NCBI GenBank assembly: GCA_037893225.1
Contig: JAZGUH010000117.1
Coordinates: forward strand, 558,001-622,000
Origin: Hippasteria phrygiana
Taxonomy: Eukaryota > Echinodermata > Asteroidea > Valvatida > Goniasteridae
Direction: 5' to 3'
DNA: 64,000 nt
Position numbers and translations under genes: made by a program
Notes under the pieces: generated by a model
Told to the model about the DNA's origin: nothing
The model's database searches: none
Seen by the model: the letters and a program-made list of their open reading frames with translations, nothing else
In this document: in pieces, positions 1 to 12,500 of the stretch
Numbering within the stretch: position 1 is the first letter of the stretch
How the letters are laid out: each line of letters opens with the position of its first letter

Positions 1-53
1 GTACAAGTATATTACAAGACCAGAAGATAGAATGTTTGCGTCAGGGGATGATG

Positions 54-357
54 TAAATTAGAACAGAGATGTTTTCTCTTTTGCCCTGTCCCGACGTAAT
101 ATATGAAGCACTGTATACTCAGTGCTTTCCAAGAGCCTGTGTGAAAAAATTAACAGGCTTACTCGGGCGGGATTCGAACCCACGACTTCCTGCTTACTAA
201 GACGTCTGCACTAGTAAGCAGGAAGTCGTGGGTTCGAATCCCACCCGAGTAAGCCTGTGAATTTTTTCACACAGGCTCTTGGAAAGCACCGAGTATACAG
301 TGCTTCATATATTACGTCGGGACAGGGCAAAAGAGAAAACATCTCTGTTCTAATTTA
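54..357. repeat. Long palindrome made of two facing tRNA-derived SINE copies
   Basis: Arms 54-200 and about 213-357 are almost perfect reverse complements with a loop of about 12 nt. Each arm contains a box-B-like GGTTCGAATCCC and the CACAGGCTCTTGGAAAGCAC body also seen at 52195-52330. A near-match of about 20 bp (TATTACAAGAC..GAAGATA) lies at 11-29 and 357-375, possibly a target duplication. Confidence 0.75.
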
Positions 358-382
358 TATTACAAGACTGAAGATAACTCAC

Positions 383-554
383 AATCTACATCAGTCGTGA
401 AGCAGATGAAAGGATACTTGTCTTGACAAAACGTGTTCAACCACACAGCTTCGTCTGTCACAATCACGCAGTTGCCTGAATCGCCGGGCTGGTAGGGGCC
501 CCAGTTGGTGTACAAATCTGGCCACCCGTTTACCCAGGCAAATGTGCCAGTGCT
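383..554 (-). CDS. Exon 43: second half of CTLD14 (last exon in window)
   Basis: 172 nt, phase 0 in, phase 1 out. Encodes STGTFAWVNGWPDLYTNWG, GNCVIVTDE, VWLNTFC, YPFICFTTDVD. The donor GTGAGTTA leads into an intron that runs off the left edge, so more exons are expected. The sugar motif is lost (QPG, WLN). Confidence 0.88.
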
Positions 555-3500
555 CTGTGATTCAGAGAAGACAGAGAGGCAAAGAGTCAGACTCAGAGAC
601 AGACCAAGGTGACAAATGGCTAGAGAAATAAAACAATGAAGAGTATTGGCCATGTCTGTGGATAACATCTGGAACAGGAGGGGGACACGTGAGGCTCCCC
701 CCCCCCCCCCCCCCAAAAGAAAAAATCAATTAATAAACAACAAATTGGCCCTTTTGTGGCTTTTTAAAAAAATTCAGAAATTTGATTTGTTTTTGTTCAA
801 AAGTTTTCAAAAACTGGACAACTTCCAAACAATAATTCAAGCCGGACTGAGAGACAGCACCTTAAGCATGAAATCTACTATTCAAAATGTCAGTTTCCCA
901 TACCATTCCTTTGAAAAAAATACACTGCCCATAAAAAAAATAAAAAATTCTAGGGGAGACGGGTAGATGTATAAATGAATATAAAACCACAAAATCTTTT
1001 TTTTTTTAATCTGGCACCCTTTGCCAGCTACTAATATTACAATGTTCAGTATTGATGAGATATAAAGTGCACATAAACAGCTGCCACCCCCAGTGTGGCT
1101 ATTCATCGGGATTGTTCCAAGATCTTGGGAATTTGGGCAAGGCCTTGCTTTATAGACACAATCTTGGGATTTTTGGCAGAAAAAAATATGGATTGCTCAA
1201 AATGCTCATTATGGCACTTTGTTAACACATTTTACGAGTATTGTACATGCGTGTACAGTACACTTCCATTGCCTTTGTACGCGATTTTTTTACTATCTTG
1301 GAAAATCTTGAGAATTTGCCCACCATCATCTGGGCCCAATGGGATTTTCAAATTTGATTGGCCACTCAAAAATGAATGGCCATGCTGACATCTTTCACAA
1401 GAGCACAGCCTTGATGTTGCTTTCTGGCTGTACTATCCCTGCAAACAAGTCAATTACAAATCTGGGGAAACATGTCATAGAAATGACAAAACAATACAAG
1501 TGATTACATTGTCTGCTGTGAATCCCATCCAGGCAGACTGTATGTCGTTTGCATACAGCATGTTGGCGATAATGAAAGCTTCGGCAAAACCATCGATAAC
1601 TGACGCCAGGGCTGCCCCTTCATCTTTACAGGCTTGCCTGGCGTCATCGAACGTCATGCGTGTCGTGTTCATCTTGAAACAGTCGCGGAAGTAAGGCTCA
1701 TAGCCCTCCAATTTGCAATTCCCGGTAGGGGGTTCTGTGGTTGGCAAATTCGGGTCTGCAAGCAAATTTAACACAAATTCAGCATGACTGAAAAAAAAAA
1801 TTGCTTCAGACAGATTGCTTCACTTTTATTTCCAGCTCACATAAATCTCACTGTCATGTAAACATCTACAGAATCACTGAGTTAATAGAAGTTTTGAAAA
1901 GTAAATTTTATTTCAAGTATTAGGAGGGCCTGGCATTTCAATCCGAGCAGAATCTTTCTCAAATGCTTGATGACACACAAAAAAACAACTGATGTCCAGA
2001 AACACACTAGTACAGGTAGCAGAAGAAAAAACAGGGGAGAAGGGCAATTCCACGGTAACGGATTTACATTTCAGAGGAATTTGGGATGTATTTTGTTTAC
2101 ACACTTTGGATTAGTCTTATGGCCTACCTGATTACAAACACTTTTATATGGTCTGGTTATACCCCTGCTATCATATCAAAATAATAAAAAAATTGAAACT
2201 TCCTACATGTGGAAAGATCTAAGGCCAAAAATGTGTCGGTAACAAAATTACGTCAGAAAATTATGCATTTTTTACCTTAATTTCCAAATAAGAATCCTAT
2301 GAAATCCTAACCAATAAAGACATTCCCAAATGGTTTTGGTTCCTTGCTACATGTAAGCATGCATTTAGCCACTCTGGACATCTAATTTAATGGTGATTTT
2401 ATCAACTATACAATTAGTCATTGAACTCATTTCCCATACGGAATTGAACAGTAATGGGAATAAGCAAGTTCAGTATTTCGACTGCACATATGTGCACAAT
2501 GACCTAGTGATCCCGAATGACCTGTGACCTAACGCGCGCGTGTGAACGCGAAAGGAATTCGCACAACGCTCACGTGTTAAATTCAATCAGAATGGGCGTT
2601 CGTGTATAAACATCGCGTGACATTACGTCAGCAATTTTATCCCAAATAACCTTTGACCTGGACTACTTCATCGAGATAGCGAACTGGCTTATAAAGTAAA
2701 ACAAGACAAACACCTGGGAAACCAGCGGGTGCAGATAATTCAATCTAATTTTTTTTACAATAGCGTAATCTGTTCCCTTCCCCCTTTCCATTTACAAGAG
2801 ACTGAAACTAATTATGTGAACAAATGAAAAATGAACTGAATTTACTCTCTGATGCTCATCGAAGCCTAAATCAGACCCATTTGAAAAACAGCTACGGCTG
2901 ACTTACCGAGTGGTTTATAACACAGATAGCCATGCTTTTTGTCACATTGAATATCATCCCAGCGGCCTGGCAAGTCCGGATCGTTAACCATAACCACACA
3001 CTGGGTTTCATCCTGCAGAGGGTACCAACAAAAAAATCAGGTAAAATATTATTTAAAAGCTTGTTCGGCATTCCTGCCAGTTTCCTGTTTTGATGACTTA
3101 AATTTTCAGGAGCGGGATTCAAACCTGCGACCTCCGGAATACCGTACCAGCGCTCTACCAACTATCTTACCCTATGTTGGCGGTCTCCCAAATTGTCAGT
3201 TTTCTTTGTTCAGAGGGCGCTAGTCAGAAGTCATAAACCCAGAATGCTGTATAGCCAGGGATCACATCCCAATTTTAGGATACAACCTGGGAAGCGACAT
3301 TGTGGGGATCACTCAATAAGGATACGACTTTTTAACTTATAATTCGTCTAACAAACTACAAAGGAAACTGATTTTATTTTAAAAAGATCAATAACAAATG
3401 CATAGGGATGAGATAAAGTATCTCCCAGGCAACGGACTGCATGTTTTTAATCAATCTGGTAGTCTACACCATCAGCAGAAGACATCTTAAAAAGTAAAGG

Positions 3501-6500
3501 GGCTGCATCTTGGAAAACAAATTAAAAGGGCCTTTTTATCCTCCCTTTTTGACAGTTTTGACTTGACAGTAAACAAGTTTCTTATTTTCCCTGATACTAT
3601 TCAAATTACTACACCTTTATCCATACATACATACTATTTATATTTATTTGAAGTTTTTATGTAGTTTATAGTTCTATATTTTTGTATGGCAATGTTTTAG
3701 GCCTTAGTTCTTATTACGTTATTAAGTTCTGATTATATTTTTATCACTATATATTTCTTCTTTTTTTTTGTAACCCGGGGCCCCAGGGAAAACAGTAAAC
3801 AACTAATGGGGCTACCCTGGTAAAATAACACAAAATATATAAACAAATAAACACGAATATAATATATAAAGGGGGTCCAGTTATATAGTGGCACCCCTAT
3901 ATGTCCAAACTCTGACCATATATCAACTTTCAACAGAAAACGGGCCATCATCCTTTACCAATTTATTTAAAATAAATATAAAATTGGTCCTTTTTTTTGA
4001 AAAAGGAGACCTTTTGGTTGAATAATGCCGTCCTACTTACGTAATAATAACTTGGTTGGTTCAGGGCCCAGTGTTGATAGTCCACGTTGCTTTGATCCAC
4101 CCAATGATATCCCCACCAGCCCCCTGTGCCTCCGCGCAGTCCGATCCACATGTTTCCAGAGTGGGACTTGATCATGGAAGCTAACAGAGCTATGTAAAAA
4201 AAAGAAAAAAGAGCAAGGACAATGCATAAAACGAGCAAGGACTACATGTGGAAAATGAGCAACAACAACATGCATACAATGAACAACGACAATATGCGTA
4301 AAATGAGCAACGACAACATGCGTAAAATGAGCAACGACAACATGCGTAAAATGAGCAATGATAACATGCGTAAAATGAGCAATGATAACATGCGTAAAAT
4401 GAGCAACGAAAACATGCGTAAAATGAGCAACGACAACATGCGTAAAATGAGCAACGATAACATGCGTAAAATGAGCAATGATAACATGCGTAAAATAAGC
4501 AACAACAACATGCGTAAAATGAGCAACGAGAACATGCGTAAAATGAGCAACGAGAACGTGCGTAAAATGAGCAACGACAACATGCGTAAAATGAGCAACG
4601 ACAACATGCGTAAAATGAGCAATGATAACATGCGTAAAATAAGCAACAACAACATGCGTAAAATGAGCAACGAGAACATGCGTAAAATGAGCAACGAGAA
4701 CGTGCGTAAAATGAGCAACGACAACATGCGTAAAATGAGCAACGACAACATGCGTAAAATGAGCAACGACAACATGCGTAAAATGAGCAACGACAACATG
4801 CCTAAAATGAGCAATGATAACATGCGTAAAATGAGCAACGATAACATGCGTAAAATGAGCAACGACAACATGCGTAAATTTAGCAATGAAAAAGCGTAAA
4901 ATGAGCAATGATAACATGCGTAAAATAAGCAACAACAACATGCGTAAAATGAGCAATGAAAACATGCATAAAATGAGCAACAATAACATGCATAAAATGA
5001 GCAATGACAACATGCGTAAAATTAGCAATGAAAAGGTGTAAAATGAGCAATGATAACATGCGTAAAATTAGTAATGAAAAAGCGTAAAATGAGCAATGAT
5101 AACATGCGTAAAATAAGCAACAACAACATGCGTAAAATGAGCAACGAAAACATGCATAAAATGAGCAATGATAACATGCGTAAAATTAGTAATGAAAAAG
5201 CGTAAAATGAGCAATGATAACATGCGTAAAATAAGCAACAACAACATGCGTAAAATGAACAACGACAACATGCCTAAATTGAGCAATGATAACATGCGTA
5301 AAATGAGCAATGAAAACATGATTAAAATGGACAATGACAACATGTGTATACAAAAATCAAACAAAGACAGCATGCATAAAGCAAGCAATGACAACACACT
5401 GATTAATCCTCAGTGACTTTACTTCTGTGTAACAGAATCATTTCCAGTATCTGGTTCAAGGATATTAATATGCCAACAGTAAATGTGCAGTCATAACAGA
5501 GTCTTTGATCTAGTTATAAAAACTTGTTATATACACAAATTAGATGAAAAAGAAGTTTGCGGAAACACCATGTGGAAGTATTTCTCAAAAAAGAAAGAAT
5601 GGTTCTTAAAAGAACCAGAGGTATAACTGCTCTGACCGTCTTCAGGAGAATGCCTAAAGTCTGAGAAAGTAACCTTAACCCCTTGAGTACAGGTTTTTAT
5701 GGGAGACGTCGGGGTGTCGAGGCGGTTCTGGCAGCCAAGCGAACCGCTACAATGTGTTTGTGCAGTCAAGCGTAACATAAACAATAATCCAACAATGGAT
5801 TGAAACTGCACAAACAACGGCAAATGGAGTCATCCGGCCTGGTGTCACTTTTTTTTTTACGCCATATGGCGTCATTCGTACACAAAGGGTTAAGTAACCT
5901 AAATTGCATCATGAGGGGATGCAAAGTATCATCCTGAAAGGATGCCAAGTTGCATCCTGTGGGGATGCCAAGTCGCTAGAATCCTAAAACAAGCTAGGAT
6001 TGTGGTGTACCCACTGAGATGGAACAGTAGGGCAACAGTCTAGGTAGAGAGAGGACCTAGGGTATAGAGGACCCATCAGTCTGATGTGTGTGGTTCTGTA
6101 GGAGTGGAAGCCAGATATCATTGAGGTGAAAGCCAATATCTTGTGGGACTATGTTGTGCTTCCGGATCTCGATGGCTTCACGGATACGTCTTGGATGCCA
6201 GGACTGAATCGGAGCGATCAGTTCAGCCACATTCCAACCAACTTTTGTGGTCATTGATGTGAGAATGCTTGGCAAATCCCCTCATTGTCCATGTGCTCTG
6301 TGTTCCTTGAGTCTAGTGAGAAGGTTCCGACCAGTTTCCCCAATGTAGACAGGGAATACGGTAGACTCCCGGCTTGGAGGAGGAATCTTGCTTGTCTTTG
6401 TGGGTGTGGAGAGCGCTTTGGAGCTTGGTGCTCTCCACACCCACACCTCTAGGTCCTCTCTCCACCTAGACTGTTGCCCTACTGTTCCACCTCAGTGGGC

Positions 6501-9500
6501 ACACCACAATCCTAGCTTGTTTTAGGATTCTAGCGACTTGGCATCCCCTCAGGATGCAATTTAGGTTACTTAAGGTTACTTTCTCAGGGATTAACACCAC
6601 TGACTTACACTGCACTGCCTGGTCGTGTATGGAAGCCAGCTCCCCCATGGTTTCGTTCCGGCATTCCATCTGTGCCTCTTTCCAAGTTCGGGCGTTGGGT
6701 TCGTCGCTTCTGAGCAGGTAGCATCCTGTCCCAATCTTGTGCCAGTCTGCGGGGCAGTTACCTACTTTGGGCGGGTCGATTGGTGTTGGGAGCGGGTCGG
6801 TGCTGCTGTCAGCTTTCCTCTTACAAACATAACGTTCTGTAGCACCACAGTTGGAATCTGACCAGGAGCCGTCTAAAAGCATACACCAATATCGCTGTTA
6901 TCACACAAGTAATCATTTAAAGATGATGTTAATTGCTGATAGAAGTCTGCATCATTTTTTACTTTTATGTAGATTGCGTATTGTAAAATCAAAAAGCAAA
7001 TTATTTCTGCCATGAAATACCAAAAAAGTGACTTTTGAGAGCTATTTTTATCAAGTTCCCTCTAGCGCAGCACAGCCCACTGATGCAAGGTCGTCGCTGC
7101 GGGCAGCAAAACAAATCGACGTCATAGGACGAACTCCCCTTTTGTGCCTAGTGCTAGACACAAAAGGGGAGATCGTCCTACGACGTCAAATTGTTTGCTG
7201 CCCGCAGCGACGACTTTTAGACAAATGGCACCATATAAGACGGGACTTGATAAAAATAGCTCTCAAAAGTCACTTTTTTGGTATTTCATGGCAGAAATAA
7301 TTTGCTGTTTGATTTTACAATATGCAATCTACATAAAAATGAAAAATGATGCAGACTTCTCTCACCACTGAACTTCCTCTTTAACAGTACAGCAAATTCA
7401 TAATCTATATGCATAGTCATCCCACTGCTGCTAGACAATTTTAAAGGCCTTGGATTTCTCTCAGAAAATCGTTAATTCAACAAAACTTCACAGGTGAAAA
7501 TTGAACCCCTTTTTGTCCGGCTGTTTACGGATGGAGTGCTGGTATGCCAAGACGGGCTTAAGCTTAATCAGCCAACTATAACGCAAACAATAGGCATACG
7601 ATAGATTGAGCATGCGCAGGGATGTGTCTATAGGTGTAAATCGGCCAGGTGGTCTTTTTCAAACTGCGGCTATGACCGTCGTCCATATATGCAAGAGTTT
7701 ATAAGTGCAAAAGGTTCCGAATCCTTGTTCTGACAACTTTCCAGCGATGCTGCTACACATGCAATCATAATTATATTCTTTTTCTTCAATCATTTCCAAA
7801 TTCTACATTGTCATCTGGCTTTTTGATTGTTCACCTCACTTGAAGTAATTCACATCTCTTTATTTTCTTATTTGTTTACCAAACATGGGTTTCGTAGCGT
7901 ATGCATGGAAAATGGTAACTTGCCAGGCACACATCGAGAAAGCTATCTTGGTGGCTTGTCCTACCCATAATGAAGACTATCAAACTACTTTCATCTTCAA
8001 ACTACAATTTATAAGTTGCTATTTTGCCACTGGAACATAAGTAATAAAGAATATGACTCTTCAGCCACACTTACGACTTATCCTTTGAATTGTGTTGTTT
8101 TTTAATATACGTCAAAGTTCATTTCCAAAATGTTCATGGCTTACCATAAGTAATTTTTGCACATTTCTGTGCACCGTATTGGTCATCAGGCTGGCCGAAG
8201 CCCCAACCTTGTGTATAGTCCAAGGGATTAGAGTTATCCGTCCACCTACGATATGTCAGTAAATCTAATAGAATTAATTCTTGTGCCAGGGAGTATGCAG
8301 GCTTCAAGTGTGAGGAGCCTTCTAAATAACATACGTAACATATCCGGGTTTGTTTGCAAAAAGTGACTTTTTTTTTTTACGAATGAAGTTTGTTGGCTTA
8401 AAAGCAAGTGCAGAAAAGAGTTTGATGGAAAATTCAGCAGTTTGCTGTAAAGTTAGGTTAACAGAATTTTAAAATTTTGTTTGGCCAAGCAGAAAAAATA
8501 AACATGGCAAGTACCCAGGCCTATTTCAATTAAAAATAAGGTTTTTTTTAATAAAGAAGAATGCATGCGTAATATGGGGAAAAAGCAAACCCTATTTTGC
8601 AGGAAAAATACTAGCCATCTTAGAAGCGGCCATTACGAAAAATTAATCTTCAAAACCCTCCTTTTCTTTCTAAAGCTTGATGTTAAACTTTTTCTTTTCC
8701 CCTAACATTTACTTCAACTAAAACCTCAACTTAAAAGATAAAATGACAGGTGCGGCAGAATGCAATTGATATCTAGACGTTGCTTACCTATAGTCATCCA
8801 AGCCACTGCCATCGTAAAGTTTATTGTATCCAATCCAATAGTCATAGTATGAAAGGGCCTGAAAAACAATGCAGATTGTATTTTGCATTTTGTACTTCTT
8901 CACTTTCAGTATAAACAGGAGAACAAAATCATGCCGTCAGATTTGTATGATTTCAAACCTCAGATCACCCACCCTAATTTCTGCTCTTTCCTAAATGGTA
9001 GGCCTACATCTCGTCTTAAGGACTGCATCGATTATAATCAGGGGTGAGATTGGCCAAAAATGAAAATGCCACGAAAAATCCATGACGACCCCAGATCAAC
9101 ATCTCTAGTTTGTATTTGCCTAAAGGCACCCCCTTAAAATATCAATTTTTTATTGGTCTATATCCACTTTTGCAGGTAAAAACACCTTTAGGAAAACATC
9201 TCAGGAATTCCAGATTGCAAAAGAGATTCTTAAAACAATTTTGATATCATGACAAAAAAATCCTGAAATCAGGAAGAATCCTGACAAATCTCACCCCTGT
9301 ATAATAGATTTAACCTGATATGCCCCCCCTGTACTATTTCTGTGGAGGTAGGAGCACACAAGCAGTCAGTGACTTGTCGGTCATGCACATAGGCACATGC
9401 ATGAGTGCTTTCTGTCATTTGCATATTATGGCGTGTGCCTCAAACTCTCTCTCCATTGCATGTCATCAGCTTTGAACAACCAATTCTGACAGGAATTGTT

Positions 9501-12500
9501 AGCAGTGGACTTTAAACAATCTGTAGCAGGTTAATTTACATGTGAAAGGCTCTCGGCCAATAGGAATAGTAAAACTGTCCTACATATTTATGAATGAGAT
9601 ATTATTACCAGAAACAACCTACCAATTCCTGGATGTACTTTCTCTCTTTATCACTGTGTATGGACACAAGATGGCTGCCAATGTGATTACACGAATGAGA
9701 TATTACCAGAAACAACCTACCAATTCCTGGATGTACTTTCTCTCTTTATCACTGTGTATGGACACAAGATGGCTGCCAATGTGATTATACGAATGAGATA
9801 TTATTACCAGAAACAACCTACCAATTCCTGGATGTACTTTCTCTCTTTATCACTGTGTATGGACACAAGATGGCTGCAATGTGATTATACGAATGAGATA
9901 TTATTACCAGAAACAACCTACCAATTACTGGATGTACTTTCTCTCTTTATCACTGTGTATGGACACAAGATGGCTGCCAATGTGATTATACGAATGAGAT
10001 ATTATTACCAGAAACAACCTACCAATTCCTGGATGTACTTTCTCTCTTTATCACTGTGTATGGACACAAGATGGCTGCCAATGTTATTACACGCTGCCTC
10101 AGCATCCTTCCAGCTAATCAGTTCATCAGCGCTGACAAAGTAGCAGTAGGAATCAAGCAGTTTCCAGTCAGGGGTACCAGTTGGGCAGTCTTGAACTGTT
10201 CATGTCCAAGGTATAACTTTATGTTAACCAAAGCGACTGCTATATTTATGGGGGTAGGGGGGGGGGGGTTTATTGGTTTGAGGGTTCATTGGTTTTTTGG
10301 TTTTTTTAGGGCATTGGGTGAGGTCCGGAATAGGGCAGTTTGAGAGAGGATGGGTCTGTGAACACCAACAAAGTATAATCCGTCCAAACCAAATAATTTT
10401 GACAATTTTCAGTAGTACTACTTTTGCCAATGGTACTATTAAACCAAGAGGTGGTCAGTAAATTGTAGCTGAATGGGTAGGGCTGTGCATCCGAATCAGG
10501 TACCTGAGTACCCGACCACTAATGTCAAGAACCGGTTCCAGATTATGGAATCGAGTACCCACAAACGAATAAAAATTACTTAGTAATTTCTCAGACAATG
10601 AAAAAGACAATTATTGAATGACATTTGTTGGTAATTTTCAAATTAAAAACCAGGGTACATGGAAAAACAAAACAGATTAACGTTTATGACACGTCCAAAA
10701 AATGCAATTTACACCGTAAAGCTAAAGAGCTCACTGTACACACTCGTATCTTGCAGCATTGATGCACCAACGTGGTAGTATTAACGTGCGGACTTTTACG
10801 AGCAATATAAAGAGCAATTTCCGAGATTTAATTTTGGGGATTCAAGTTCTTTAACGGGTGGGTACCCATATTTTTTTCAATCGGGTACCCGATTGAAAAA
10901 AATACTACCCATAAATACACACTCCTATAAATAGGCGACACTGACCGAAAAACCAAGAATATTTTCCATCAAAAAGTAACTACTTTCAGTGGCATTTCTT
11001 TGCAACTTGTAATAACCCCCAATACCCCCTTGTCAAAAAGCAAACAAAAGTTGGGGCACTTTTCTCAAACAAAAATTAAAACACCTTGACATCTATTTAG
11101 CATCGAGTTGGGAAAAAATATAAACAAAAATGTTCTTACTTGCAATCGGTGGGTCAGTCGTGACAAGTGACACTGCAAAAGAGACGAGAACAAATGGAGT
11201 CTGTTTATCAAAGGTTAATGTCAGATTGTAACGGTGCCTTTCCATGTTTTTACTTGTTGGTACCTGGTTCACATCCTGGCTAAAATTCTGTAACAATGTT
11301 TATAAGCACAAAGGTAAAGAACCCCTGCTTATCCATAATGCATAATGGCTATACAAATGTCTTGAACCTTTTCACAATTATTATAATCCTGGTCAAAGGA
11401 TAAACTTTACAACAGAATATATTATTACTGGAGTGGGACCGTTTTGAAATAAACCCACTCTAGGAGGAACTCGGCAACATTTATTTGGCAGTACAAAATG
11501 GGTCACAAAATGAAAGAACAAGGGGCCAATTTCATAGAGCTGCTTAAGCACAAAATTTGCTTAACCCCTTGAGCACGGTATTTTACGGGAGATGTCGGGG
11601 TGCCGCGGCGGCTCTGGCAGCCAAGCGAACCGCTACAATGTGTTTGTGCAGTCAAGCGTAACATATACACATTAATCCAACAATGAATTGAAACTGCACA
11701 AACAGCGGCCAATGGCGTCATCTGGCCTGATGGCACTGTTTAATCCAACAATGAATTGAAACTGCACAAACAGCGGCCAATGGCATCATCCGGCCTGGTG
11801 CCACTGTTTTTTTTGCGCCATATGGCGTCATCCGTACGCAAGGTGTTAAGCACACACAAAAAACCTATTTAGTAAAATATGGTTACCAGCCAAAACTCAA
11901 TGTGATTGTTCAGCTATTCAACAGCTAAATACCAGTCACAAGCAATATACATCACATGGAGTTTTGGCTGAGCTATAGGGCAAGATATAGCTCAGTTGGT
12001 AGAGCACCGGTGACATTACTCCGGAGGTCACAGGTTTAAATCTTGCTCTTGTCAGTTTTATTTGTTTTATTTTAAAGAAAAGAAAAGGTTGAATTTAGTT
12101 GGGAAACCTTAGGATATGATAGAAAAGGGTTTTTCAGATGTAAAATTGTAAAATCATAAAATTGAAATGCTTGTTATTTCTTTTTCAAAGTGAACAAAGA
12201 AAACTGGCAGGAGCGGGATTCGAACCTGCATTCTCCAGGACACCGTACAGGCACTCTACCAACTGAGCCATCTTGCCCTTGCTTGTTATTTCTGTTTGAC
12301 TTGACTCGGAATGCTATAGTTCTTTCTGTTCATGTTCAAATTGGACAGGATCAATCTCACAACTCACTCTTGGGTTTCTCGCACATGTAGTGGCTATTGG
12401 TTTTGCAGTTCCTGTGGTACCACTTGGCCTTGGCATCAAACTTCATCTCCGCACAGTCTTTGCCGCTGTTGCTATCTGGATCGTCTGCCCAGTTGACAAA

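Larger units (their letters stand above)
5640..6600. repeat. Large inverted repeat around the Penelope-like remnant
   Basis: Left arm 5655-6065 and right arm 6425-6590 are reverse complements (TCTAGGTNGAGAGAGGACCT, CAAGCTAGGATTGTGGTGT). The left arm contains the piggyBac-like element and three GCATCCTGNGGGGATGCCAAG units; the right arm has one unit and no insertion. Confidence 0.82.

Noticed and set aside
4033..5028. Long open frames (up to 331 codons) on both strands across 4033-5416
   Set aside because: They come from the 24-bp repeat, whose length is divisible by three. Equal-length frames occur on both strands, and the block is inside an intron.
9542..10343. Plus-strand frames with repeated CMDTRWLPM
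   Set aside because: Antisense shadow of the exon-36-derived array.
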